DNA of 64,000 nucleotides, taken from positions 1 through 64,000 of the forward strand of contig JAKITQ010000008.1 in NCBI GenBank assembly GCA_021647985.1. Direction: 5' to 3'. Source of the stretch: Flavobacteriaceae bacterium (GTDB lineage Bacteria > Bacteroidota > Bacteroidia > Flavobacteriales > Flavobacteriaceae). The notes beneath the pieces are model-generated. The model was not told the DNA's origin. It worked only from the letters and a program-made list of their open reading frames with translations, and made no database searches. The position numbers were made by a program, and so were the translations under genes. Shown one piece after another: positions 25,695-34,211 of the stretch (position 1 is the stretch's first letter; each line of letters begins with the position of its first letter).

Positions 25695-26324
25695 ATGGAA
25701 GTGTTAAATCGCTATTTTAATGACTTAACTGCATTGCAAATAGAGCAATTTTCAAAGTTGCAAAATCTGTATGAATTATGGAATGCACAGATTAATGTAA
25801 TTTCTAGAAAAGATATTGAGGCTTTGTTATTGCGACACCTTTTACACTCTTTAGGAATTGCAAAAGTGCAAGAATTCAATCCGGGTTCTAAAATACTGGA
25901 TGTGGGTACTGGCGGAGGTTTCCCTGGTATTCCATTAGCAATTTTATTTCCTGAAAGTCAATTCTATTTGGTGGATTCTATGGGTAAAAAAATAAAAGTG
26001 GTAAATGCTGTTGCAGATGAAATTGGATTGAAAAATGTACAGGCTTCGCATGAACGTGCCGAAAAAATTCAAGGAGAATTTGATTTTATTGTAAGCAGGG
26101 CAGTTACCAATATGGATGATTTTGTACAATGGACAAAAAAGAAAATTTTGAAAAAGCAGAATCACCAATTAAAGAATGGTATTTTGTATTTAAAAGGAGG
26201 TGATTTAACCAAAGAGCTTCAAAACTTTCCAAAGGCAACGATTTACAATTTATCAGATGTTTTTAAGGAGGATTTTTTTGAAACCAAAAAAGTAGTGCAT
26301 TTGCCTTTAAAATTTAAACCTTAA
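25695..26324 (+). CDS. rsmG: 16S rRNA (guanine(527)-N7)-methyltransferase RsmG
   Basis: The frame is open from an ATG-less upstream region, but the ATG at 25695 gives the normal family start MEVLNRYF (209 residues), so the longer start at 25629 is rejected. The SAM-binding motif is ILDVGTGGGFPGIPLAILFP, followed by LVDSMGKKIKVV and the VSRAVTNM region of RsmG. It methylates G527 of 16S rRNA. The neighbouring genes are unrelated. Confidence 0.93.
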   Translation: MEVLNRYFNDLTALQIEQFSKLQNLYELWNAQINVISRKDIEALLLRHLLHSLGIAKVQEFNPGSKILDVGTGGGFPGIPLAILFPESQFYLVDSMGKKIKVVNAVADEIGLKNVQASHERAEKIQGEFDFIVSRAVTNMDDFVQWTKKKILKKQNHQLKNGILYLKGGDLTKELQNFPKATIYNLSDVFKEDFFETKKVVHLPLKFKP

Positions 26325-26491
26325 TCTATTTAATAATTATTTAGTGTTTTTCATACTAAGTTGTTAAATAGCTAAAATGAAGTTATTCCACTTACATTTA
26401 TCGCATTATTGAAATAATATTTGTTAAAAAATTGCGTAATGCGAGATAGTATTTTTATCTTTTGATCCTCAAAAAAAGATAAATTTTAATT

Positions 26492-27604
26492 ATGGATAAG
26501 GAACTTTCGTCAATACATTACGATAAATATTTACAATTAAATAAAATTTTGGATGCACAAAAACTGCGAAGTGTAGAATTTGACAAACCAGCTCATGATG
26601 AAATGCTTTTTATCATTGTGCATCAGGTTTATGAATTGTGGTTTAAAGAAATTATTCACGATCTTAACTCAGTTATGGATCTATTTGGAGAAGAAGTAGT
26701 TCAAGAAAAAAATATTGGAATAGCCATATCTCGACTCGATCGCATTGCAAAGATTCAAAAAATATTGGTAGATCAAATTGAAATTATTGAAACACTTACT
26801 CCGCTTGATTTTTTAGATTTTAGAAATTATTTACTTCCCGCTTCGGGTTTTCAGAGTTTTCAGTTCAGACAATTAGAGGTTTCTTTAGGTCTTAAAAGGG
26901 ACAATAGAATTTCTTATACCCAATGTGCTTATTCGGGAGTTTTTTCTCAAAAAGAACAAGATATCTTAAGTAAATTAGAGGAAAATGATTCTATGCTAGA
27001 ATTGGTTGAAAAATGGCTGGAAAGGATTCCATTTTTAAATTTTGATGCAACAGGTTCAAAAGAAGGATTTGATTTTGTGGGTGCCTATAAAAATTCTGTT
27101 GCAAACATGTTAGAATTAGAAGAAAAAGCCATAAATAATGCAGATTATATTGGTGATGCGGAGAAGCATTTGCGTTTAAAAATGCTAGGTGAAACGAATA
27201 CGTATTTCAGCTCTATTTTTAATGAAGAAGAACATTTGAAAAAAATAAAAGATGGTGAGTTAAAATTATCCTATAAAGCAACAATGAGTGCTTTGCTAAT
27301 TAATTTATACAGAGATGAACCAATTTTACGTCAGCCTTATATGTTTTTACAAAAACTAATTGATATTGACGAATTGTTAACAAGCTGGCGAAACAGGCAT
27401 GCACAAATGGTATTGAGAACTTTAGGTAAAAAAATTGGTACAGGCGGTTCATCAGGTTATGATTATTTAAAAACTACGGCGGATAAACATAGAATATTTT
27501 ATGACTTACATAATATTTCAACCTTGTTGATTCCGCGATCACATCTACCAGTTTTGCCAGATGATTTAAAAGAAAAGCTAAACTTTAATTTTACACAAAA
27601 ATAA
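26492..27604 (+). CDS. kynA: Tryptophan 2,3-dioxygenase
   Basis: This 370-residue, mostly helical heme dioxygenase opens the indole ring of tryptophan to N-formylkynurenine. Family blocks include HYDKYLQLNKIL, DEMLFIIVHQVYELWFKEI, FLDFRNYLLPASGFQSFQFR, and a C-terminal GTGGSSGYDYLK that lines the substrate pocket. It is longer than short proteobacterial enzymes and closer in length to animal-type TDO. The heme ligand is expected in the LRTLG region near RHAQMVLRTLG. The SDR gene follows after 2 bp, and the rest of the pathway lies downstream. Confidence 0.93.
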   Translation: MDKELSSIHYDKYLQLNKILDAQKLRSVEFDKPAHDEMLFIIVHQVYELWFKEIIHDLNSVMDLFGEEVVQEKNIGIAISRLDRIAKIQKILVDQIEIIETLTPLDFLDFRNYLLPASGFQSFQFRQLEVSLGLKRDNRISYTQCAYSGVFSQKEQDILSKLEENDSMLELVEKWLERIPFLNFDATGSKEGFDFVGAYKNSVANMLELEEKAINNADYIGDAEKHLRLKMLGETNTYFSSIFNEEEHLKKIKDGELKLSYKATMSALLINLYRDEPILRQPYMFLQKLIDIDELLTSWRNRHAQMVLRTLGKKIGTGGSSGYDYLKTTADKHRIFYDLHNISTLLIPRSHLPVLPDDLKEKLNFNFTQK

Positions 27605-27606
27605 AA

Positions 27607-28395
27607 ATGGATTTAAATTTAAAAGGAAAATATGCACTGGTTTGTGGTAGTTCACAAGGTATTGGTATGGCCTCTGCTATTGAATTAGCTTCTTTAGGTG
27701 CCAATGTTGTTTTGATGGCCAGAAATGAAAAGGTGTTAAAACAAGTTTCAAATGCATTACCCAAAAATGAGAATAATCACGATTTTATCGTTGCAGATTT
27801 TTCTAAACCAAAACAGTTAAAAGAGATATTAGAAAAGTATTTACAAGATAATAAGATTGACTTTAATATTTTAGTAAATAATACAGGTGGTCCAGCCGGA
27901 GGGCAAATTATTGATGCCTCAACCGAATCCTTTGAAAATACATTTTCCCAGCATTTGATAAATAATCATATAATTACTCAAGCCCTAGTTGAAGGAATGA
28001 AAAGAACCGGCTATGGCCGAATTATTAATATTATTTCTACTTCTGTAAAGCAACCTCTAAACGGACTAGGGGTTTCCAATACAATACGAGGCGCCGTTGC
28101 AAGTTGGTCAAAAACAATGGCCAATGAATTGGGAGTTTATGGTATAACAGTAAACAATGTTTTACCCGGAGCTACAGATACGGTTCGTTTAAGATCAATT
28201 ATTGAAAATAAGGCTACCAAAACAGGATTGTCAGAAGATGAGGTCTCAAAAATGATGATTGCACAAGTTCCCTTGCAAAGGTTTGCCGATGCCAAAGAAA
28301 TTGCTTATGCGGTTGGGTTTTTAGCTTCACCATCAGCAGCTTATATCAATGGTGTCAATATTCCGGTAGATGGGGGAAGGACAAAGTGTTTGTAG
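27607..28395 (+). CDS. Short-chain dehydrogenase/reductase with atypical active site
   Basis: This 262-residue Rossmann protein has the nucleotide-binding motif CGSSQGIGMASA, the NNTGGP turn and C-terminal FLASPSAAYINGVNIPVDGG. In place of the usual YxxxK it has GLGVSNTIRGAV, with Ser-Asn and Arg instead of Tyr and Lys, as in the 3-oxoacyl-ACP-reductase-like branch lacking the standard tetrad. It starts 2 bp behind TDO, so it is co-expressed with the kynurenine genes. No step of the textbook pathway needs it; it may act on a side product such as an aldehyde or keto acid. Confidence 0.85.
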   Translation: MDLNLKGKYALVCGSSQGIGMASAIELASLGANVVLMARNEKVLKQVSNALPKNENNHDFIVADFSKPKQLKEILEKYLQDNKIDFNILVNNTGGPAGGQIIDASTESFENTFSQHLINNHIITQALVEGMKRTGYGRIINIISTSVKQPLNGLGVSNTIRGAVASWSKTMANELGVYGITVNNVLPGATDTVRLRSIIENKATKTGLSEDEVSKMMIAQVPLQRFADAKEIAYAVGFLASPSAAYINGVNIPVDGGRTKCL

Positions 28396-28678
28396 TTTAA
28401 AAGTTATAAGTTATAAGTTGAAAAGTTGAAAAGTAGTTAAGGAGAAAAGAGAGAATGGAGAGAAAAGGAGAGAAGAGAGAAGAAAAGTGAGAAAATAATA
28501 AATTTAAATAGATTCGTTTTCACGAGCTACGAAGCATGAGTAGCGTGGTGATCTATTGAAAATTGGTTATTTGTTGTTTGTTGAAAAGCTAAAAGCTAAA
28601 GGCCAAAGGCAAAAAGCCAAGAGCCAATAGCCAAAAGCCAACAGCTAAAGGCCAAAAGCAAAATGTCAAAAGAAATAA
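28396..28678. repeat. Purine-rich low-complexity spacer within the kynurenine gene run
   Basis: About 280 bases hold short tandem motifs: AAGTTATAAGTT and AAGTTGAAAAG repeats, a run of AGAGAGAA units, then GCTAAAGGCCAAAAGCC-like units repeated about six times (28590-28665). There are no coding features. It interrupts otherwise tightly packed genes and might form a slippage-prone or transcript-processing region. Confidence 0.6.
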
Positions 28679-30124
28679 ATGAATAAAATACGAAACTATA
28701 TTAACGGAGAATTAGTATCTCCCCTTTCCAAGAAATACATGGATAATATCAATCCGACAACGGGGAAAGTTTATGCTTTAATTCCAGATTCAGATGCTTC
28801 TGATATTGACCTTGCAACTCAATCTGCTATTCAAGCAAAAAAGGAATGGGGCAATTCAAGTATCGAATATCGCTTTAAAATTCTAATGAAAATTGCTGAT
28901 TTAATTGAACGAGATATAGAAACATTGGCTTTGGCCGAAAGTATCGATAACGGAAAACCATTAACACTAGCAAGAAATATAGATATCCCTAGAGCAGTTA
29001 GTAATTTTCAGTTTTTTGCAACAGCTATCAAACACTTTGCTTCAAATGCACACGAACTAACTGGCGAAGCCATCAATTATACACTTAAAAAACCTATTGG
29101 CGTTGTTGCTTGTATATCTCCGTGGAATTTACCCCTATATTCTTTTACCTGGAAAATAGCTCCGGCACTTGCGGCTGGTAACTGTGTTATTGCCAAACCA
29201 TCTGAAATAACACCAATGACGGCTTATCTACTTTCTAAAATTTGTATGGAAGCAGGTTTGCCAAAAGGAGTTTTAAATATTGTTCACGGTTTGGGTTCTA
29301 AGGTTGGAAATGCAATTAGTGAACATATTGATATAAAAGCTATTTCATTTACTGGAGGTACAGAAACTGGAAGACAAATTGCAAAAACAGCAGCACCGAT
29401 GTTTAAAAAATTATCACTGGAATTGGGTGGTAAAAACCCGAATATAATTTTCGCCGATTGTAATTACGAGGCAATGTTGAAAACAACTTTAAAATCGTCT
29501 TTTGCCAATCAAGGTCAAATTTGTTTATGCGGATCAAGAATATTTATTGAGCGAACATTGTATAAGAAATTCAAAACAGATTTTGTTGAAAAAACCAAGG
29601 CTTTAATAGTTGGAGATCCATTAATGGAACAAACCGATATTGGCGCGATAGTTTCTAAACAACATCAGGATAAAATTATGTCGTATATTGAATTGGCTAA
29701 AAAAGAAGGAGGAAGAATTTTGTGTGGAGGTGAAAAAGTAAAACTTGATGGCGATAACGCTGAAGGGTTTTTTATAAGTCCGACTATCATTGAAGGCTTA
29801 AGTGCATCTTGTAGAACCAATCAGGAAGAAATATTCGGACCAGTAGTTACCATCATGCCATTTGATACAGAAGAGGAGGTATTAAATTATGCCAATAGCA
29901 CCGTTTATGGATTATCAGCTACACTTTGGACAGATAGTAATGCGAGAATTAATCGTTTTACTAATACATTGGAAGCTGGTATTATTTGGGTAAATTCATG
30001 GTTGCTTCGCGATTTGCGAACACCTTTCGGTGGAGTAAAAGATTCGGGAATTGGTAGAGAAGGAGGTTTTCATGCCTTGGAATTTTTTACGGAAACAAAG
30101 AATATTTGTATAAAATATGAATAA
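28679..30124 (+). CDS. 2-aminomuconate 6-semialdehyde dehydrogenase (ALDH family)
   Basis: This 481-residue NAD-dependent aldehyde dehydrogenase has SPWNLPLYSFTWKIAPALAAG, the catalytic Glu in LELGGKNP and the catalytic Cys in GQICLCGSR, and it keeps the C-terminal PFGGVKDSGIGREGG. By context it should oxidise 2-aminomuconate semialdehyde, the ACMSD product, to 2-aminomuconate. It overlaps the RidA-like gene by 8 bp, and ACMSD and HAO follow. By sequence alone it could be another semialdehyde dehydrogenase, but the neighbours make the assignment strong. Confidence 0.85.
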   Translation: MNKIRNYINGELVSPLSKKYMDNINPTTGKVYALIPDSDASDIDLATQSAIQAKKEWGNSSIEYRFKILMKIADLIERDIETLALAESIDNGKPLTLARNIDIPRAVSNFQFFATAIKHFASNAHELTGEAINYTLKKPIGVVACISPWNLPLYSFTWKIAPALAAGNCVIAKPSEITPMTAYLLSKICMEAGLPKGVLNIVHGLGSKVGNAISEHIDIKAISFTGGTETGRQIAKTAAPMFKKLSLELGGKNPNIIFADCNYEAMLKTTLKSSFANQGQICLCGSRIFIERTLYKKFKTDFVEKTKALIVGDPLMEQTDIGAIVSKQHQDKIMSYIELAKKEGGRILCGGEKVKLDGDNAEGFFISPTIIEGLSASCRTNQEEIFGPVVTIMPFDTEEEVLNYANSTVYGLSATLWTDSNARINRFTNTLEAGIIWVNSWLLRDLRTPFGGVKDSGIGREGGFHALEFFTETKNICIKYE

Positions 30125-30548
30125 ACATATGAACACAAAAAATAAATTTGAATCATCAAAAGCCCCAGAACCTGTGGGTTTATATCCTCACGCTCGTAAA
30201 GTTGGAAACTTGTTATTTTTATCGGGTGTTGGACCAAGAGAAAGAGGAAAAAAAGAGATTCCTGGTGTTACCTTAGATAAAAACAAGCACATTATTGCCT
30301 ATAATATTGAAAAACAGTGTCATGCAGTATTTAAAAACATTCGATATATTTTAGAAGATGCCGGTTCAAGTTGGGAAAACATTGTTGATGTTACCGTATT
30401 TTTAACCAATATAAAAGATGATTTTAAAACGTATAATAAAATTTATTCGCAATATTTTAAAGAAAATCAACCTTGTCGAACCACTGTTGAAATCAATTGT
30501 TTACCAACACCAATAGCTATTGAATTAAAAGTAATAGCTACCATTTAA
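30117..30548 (+). CDS. RidA-family 2-aminomuconate deaminase
   Basis: A 143-residue YjgF/YER057c/UK114 fold protein with the subtype start APEPVGLYPHARKVGNLLFLSGVGPRERG, split over its usual sites, and a C-terminal RTTVEINCLPTPIAIELKVIA. The substitution of the usual Q by GPRERG is typical of 2-aminomuconate deaminases (AmnD) and not of general RidA. It would hydrolyse 2-aminomuconate to 4-oxalocrotonate and ammonia. The start could be at 30117 or at the second ATG at 30129. Confidence 0.82.
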   Translation: MNKHMNTKNKFESSKAPEPVGLYPHARKVGNLLFLSGVGPRERGKKEIPGVTLDKNKHIIAYNIEKQCHAVFKNIRYILEDAGSSWENIVDVTVFLTNIKDDFKTYNKIYSQYFKENQPCRTTVEINCLPTPIAIELKVIATI

Positions 30549-30560
30549 ACCAAAAATATT

Positions 30561-31079
30561 ATGCCAAAATTAATTTCACCACCAATAAATTTTCTAAAAT
30601 GGATTGAAGAAAATAGAGACCAACTAAAACCACCTGTATGCAATAAAGTTGTTTGGGAAAATGGCGACTTTATTGTTATGGTTGTAGGAGGTCCAAACAA
30701 TAGAAAAGATTATCATTATAATGAAACGCCTGAATTTTTTTATATGATAGAAGGAGACATGATTTTAAAAGTAATTGAAGATGGTGTTTTTATTGATGTA
30801 CCAATTAAAGAAGGGGAAATTTATTTATTACCTCCAAAAGTACCACATTCTCCACAGCGTTTTGAAAACACAGTTGGTTTGGTAATAGAAACCAAAAGAG
30901 GTTCAGGTGTATTAGATGCATTGGAATGGTATTGTGAATCATGTGGTAATCCGTTATATCGTGAGGCATTCACTTTAGAAAATATCGTAACACAAATGCC
31001 TATTATTTTTGATAAGTATTACAATAATTTGGATTTAAGAACTTGTAATAAATGTAATACAATAATGGGTAAAATTTAA
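30561..31079 (+). CDS. 3-hydroxyanthranilate 3,4-dioxygenase
   Basis: This 172-residue cupin enzyme opens 3-hydroxyanthranilate to 2-amino-3-carboxymuconate semialdehyde. Iron ligands are seen in DYHYNETPEFFYMIEG (His, Glu) and in PPKVPHSPQRF (His). At the C-terminus a rubredoxin-like metal site is formed by WYCESCG and RTCNKCNT (four Cys), as in bacterial-type HAO. It is followed at 2 bp by ACMSD. Symbols used in other organisms are nbaC or haaO. Confidence 0.93.
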   Translation: MPKLISPPINFLKWIEENRDQLKPPVCNKVVWENGDFIVMVVGGPNNRKDYHYNETPEFFYMIEGDMILKVIEDGVFIDVPIKEGEIYLLPPKVPHSPQRFENTVGLVIETKRGSGVLDALEWYCESCGNPLYREAFTLENIVTQMPIIFDKYYNNLDLRTCNKCNTIMGKI

Positions 31080-31081
31080 TA

Positions 31082-32119
31082 ATGGCAGACTTGAATCACG
31101 ATAATAATTCTTTAAAAATTGATATCCATACGCATATCATGCCTGAAAAAATGCCCAATTTTGCTAAAAAATTTGGCTATGGAGGCTTTATTCATTTAGA
31201 TCATCACAAACCATGTTGTGCCAGAATGATGAAAGATGATGAATTTTTTAGAGAGGTAGAAGACAATTGCTGGAGTGCAGAGGCACGTCTTAAAGATTGC
31301 AAGCACTATCATGTAGATGTACAAGTTTTATCTACAATTCCGGTGCTTTTTAGTTATTGGGCCAAACCCAAAGATGCATTGGGTGTATCTATGTTTTTAA
31401 ATGATCATATAGCCGAAATCGTACAGCGTTATCCCAAACGGTTTATCGGTTTAGGAACCATTCCGATGCAAGTATCTGAATTGGCAATTAAAGAATTAGA
31501 AAGATGTAAAAAAATTGGATTAGTAGGTGTAGAAATTGGGTCGCATGTTAATGATTGGAATTTAGATAACGAGAATTTGTTTCCTATTTTTCAAGCGGCC
31601 GAAGCATTGGATATGGCAATTTTTGTTCATCCTTGGGATATGATGTCGAAAAACAAAATGGAAAAATATTGGTTGCCTTGGTTGGTGGGTATGCCGGCCG
31701 AATCTTCTTTGGCTATTTGCTCTTTAATTTTTGGTGGTGTTATGGAAAAGTTACCCAATTTGCGTTTTGCTTTCGCTCATGGCGGAGGATCTTTTCCGGC
31801 AACGATAGAAAGAATTGAGCACGGATTTAACGTTCGCCCCGACCTTTGTGCTGTTGACAATCCAGTAAGTCCGAAATCATATTTAGGTAAGTTTTGGGTT
31901 GATTCATTAACCCATGATCCAGCGATGTTAAAATACTTGGTGGATTTAATGGGTGAAGATAAGGTTGCTTTGGGTACCGATTATCCTTTCCCTCTAGGGG
32001 AATTAGCCCCGGGTAAACTTATTGAAAATATGGATGGTTTTTCGTTAAAAACCAAAGCGCAATTGTTAAGTGGTAGCGCATTATCGTGGTTAAACCTTAA
32101 AAAAGAACAATTTATATAA
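31082..32119 (+). CDS. 2-amino-3-carboxymuconate-6-semialdehyde decarboxylase (ACMSD)
   Basis: This 345-residue metal-dependent amidohydrolase-fold decarboxylase has the HxH motif in IDIHTHIMPEKMP, the metal His in FVHPWDMM, the AFAHGGGSFPATIERIEHG block with the general His and Arg, and the metal Asp in LGTDYPFPLGE. It removes the 3-carboxyl group from the HAO product, which directs carbon away from quinolinate and toward catabolism. The gene overlaps the next by one base. Confidence 0.93.
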   Translation: MADLNHDNNSLKIDIHTHIMPEKMPNFAKKFGYGGFIHLDHHKPCCARMMKDDEFFREVEDNCWSAEARLKDCKHYHVDVQVLSTIPVLFSYWAKPKDALGVSMFLNDHIAEIVQRYPKRFIGLGTIPMQVSELAIKELERCKKIGLVGVEIGSHVNDWNLDNENLFPIFQAAEALDMAIFVHPWDMMSKNKMEKYWLPWLVGMPAESSLAICSLIFGGVMEKLPNLRFAFAHGGGSFPATIERIEHGFNVRPDLCAVDNPVSPKSYLGKFWVDSLTHDPAMLKYLVDLMGEDKVALGTDYPFPLGELAPGKLIENMDGFSLKTKAQLLSGSALSWLNLKKEQFI

Positions 32120-32937
32120 TGCAATTAAACTTTAAAATTTCAAATAAAAATTACAGTATAAATACAGATAAGTATCATGATATTGCCATTGCTTTACAAT
32201 TTAATAAGGAGCAACCCAATACTTATAATGTTGAAAAAGCAACAAGCAAAGCTTATGCAATTGATAATTTTATAGGAGATACCAGAAGAGGTGGTGGTTG
32301 TAATTTTGAAGTATTAAAAATGATTCCACACTGTAATGGCACGCATACTGAATGTATTGGCCATATAACCAATCAAAGAATATCTATAAATGAGCAATTG
32401 AAAGATGTTTTTATACCTGCAACATTAATTAGTGTTACTCCTTTAATTGCTGATGATATGGAAGATGTATATCAACCAACTTTAGAAAAAAATGATAGGG
32501 TGATCAGTAAAAAAATATTGGAGGATGCTATAAAAAATTACAACAATCATTTTTTAAAAGCTTTAGTTATTAGAACATTGCCAAATGACAATAAGAAAAA
32601 ATCAAGAAATTATATGAAGCATGAAGCCCCATTTTTTTCTTTAGATGCCATGGAATATATTATTGCTTTAGGAGTAGATCATCTATTGGTAGATATGCCT
32701 TCGGTAGATAGGGCTTTTGATGATGGTGAATTAAACGTGCACCATATATTTTGGAACGTTAAAAAAGGAACGCACGAGATTGATGAAAGTTCAAATTTAT
32801 ATAAAACGATTACCGAAATGGTTTATGTTGAAGATGCAATTCAAGACGGAAATTATATGTTGAATTTACAAATTGCTTCATTTGTTTCGGATGCATCACC
32901 AAGCAGACCAATATTAATGGAAATTACTGAAATTTAA
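32119..32937 (+). CDS. Cyclase-family protein, probable kynurenine formamidase
   Basis: This 272-residue member of the PF04199 cyclase family has the metal-binding signature NGTHTECIGHI (the family's HxGTHxDxPxH in variant form) and a Glu/His-rich C-terminal half (DGELNVHHIFW). The family includes bacterial KynB, which cleaves formyl from N-formylkynurenine. Placed between ACMSD and kynureninase, it is the only formamidase candidate in the cluster. The motif starts with Cys rather than His, and it is longer than typical KynB (about 210), so the call is inferred from context. Confidence 0.72.
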   Translation: MQLNFKISNKNYSINTDKYHDIAIALQFNKEQPNTYNVEKATSKAYAIDNFIGDTRRGGGCNFEVLKMIPHCNGTHTECIGHITNQRISINEQLKDVFIPATLISVTPLIADDMEDVYQPTLEKNDRVISKKILEDAIKNYNNHFLKALVIRTLPNDNKKKSRNYMKHEAPFFSLDAMEYIIALGVDHLLVDMPSVDRAFDDGELNVHHIFWNVKKGTHEIDESSNLYKTITEMVYVEDAIQDGNYMLNLQIASFVSDASPSRPILMEITEI

Positions 32938-32940
32938 AAA

Positions 32941-34209
32941 ATGGATTACCAAAATAATTTAGCTTATGCAAAAAATTTAGATATAGAAGACCCACTGAGG
33001 TTGTACAGAGATAAATTTTATATTCCCAAACAAAAGAATGGTAAAGATCATATTTATTTATGTGGAAACTCTTTAGGATTGCAGCCTAGATCAACGAGAA
33101 AATATATAGAGCAAGAATTAAATGACTGGGAAAAATTAGGCGTAGAAGGTCATTTTGAAGCTAAAAATCCTTGGATGTCCTACCATGAAATTTTAACCGA
33201 TAAAATGTCGAAAATCGTTGGTGCAAAAGCCAATGAAGTGGTGGTGATGAATAGCCTTACGGTAAACTTGCATTTGATGATGGTTTCTTTTTATAGACCA
33301 AGTTCAAAAAGGTATAAAATTCTTATTGAGGGTAATGCATTTCCATCAGATCAGTATGCGGTGAAATCACAAATAGAATTTCATGGATATGATGTTGCTG
33401 ATGCTTTGATAGAATTAATTCCCCGAAAGGGAGAAAAAACCATGCGAATAGAAGATATTTTAAAATTAATAAAGGAAGAAGGAGATACGATCGTTTTAAT
33501 TATGATTGGTGGATTGAATTATTATACCGGACAGGCTTTTGATATGAAAGCTATAACAAAAGCAGGGCATGAAAAAGGTTGTTTTGTAGGTTTTGATTTG
33601 GCACACGGCGCAGGAAATTTACCCTTGCAATTACATGATTGGCAGGTAGATTTTGCAGTTTGGTGTACTTATAAATATTTAAATTCGGGTCCGGGTGGTG
33701 TAGCAGGGTGTTTTGTCCATGAAAATCATGTAAAAGATAGTACAATAAAGCGATTTACCGGTTGGTGGGGGCATGAAAAAGCCACTAGATTTTTAATGGA
33801 TGATACGTTTGTTCCTATTGAAAGTGCTGAAGGTTGGCAATTGAGCAACGCACCCATTTTGTCAATGGCAGCATTGCATGCTTCTTTAGATATTTTCGAG
33901 AAAGTTGGTATGAAAGCAATTCAAAATAAAGCTGAGAACCTGACTGGTTATTTAGAATATTTATTAATTGAACTTCAACACGATGCTATTGAAATAATCA
34001 CTCCAAAAAATGCAGCAGGTAGAGGTTCGCAGTTATCGATACAAGTAAAAAATAGTGATAAATCATTATTTAAAAAAATCACTAAAAAAGGTGTGATTGC
34101 AGACTGGAGAGAACCCGATGTTATACGAGTAGCACCAATTCCTTTGTACAATAGTTATGCAGATGTATTTTCTTTTGTAGCCATTTTAAAAGAATGCCTA
34201 AATCAATAA
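32941..34209 (+). CDS. kynU: Kynureninase
   Basis: This 422-residue PLP enzyme (fold type I) cleaves 3-hydroxykynurenine to 3-hydroxyanthranilate and alanine. Blocks include YLCGNSLGLQPRSTRKYI, GHFEAKNPWMSYHE, VGFDLAHGAGNLPLQLHDW, and the PLP lysine in VWCTYKYLNSGPGG, with a GWWGHEKATRF block. Length is typical. KMO starts 2 bp beyond its stop. Confidence 0.94.
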   Translation: MDYQNNLAYAKNLDIEDPLRLYRDKFYIPKQKNGKDHIYLCGNSLGLQPRSTRKYIEQELNDWEKLGVEGHFEAKNPWMSYHEILTDKMSKIVGAKANEVVVMNSLTVNLHLMMVSFYRPSSKRYKILIEGNAFPSDQYAVKSQIEFHGYDVADALIELIPRKGEKTMRIEDILKLIKEEGDTIVLIMIGGLNYYTGQAFDMKAITKAGHEKGCFVGFDLAHGAGNLPLQLHDWQVDFAVWCTYKYLNSGPGGVAGCFVHENHVKDSTIKRFTGWWGHEKATRFLMDDTFVPIESAEGWQLSNAPILSMAALHASLDIFEKVGMKAIQNKAENLTGYLEYLLIELQHDAIEIITPKNAAGRGSQLSIQVKNSDKSLFKKITKKGVIADWREPDVIRVAPIPLYNSYADVFSFVAILKECLNQ

Positions 34210-34211
34210 AG

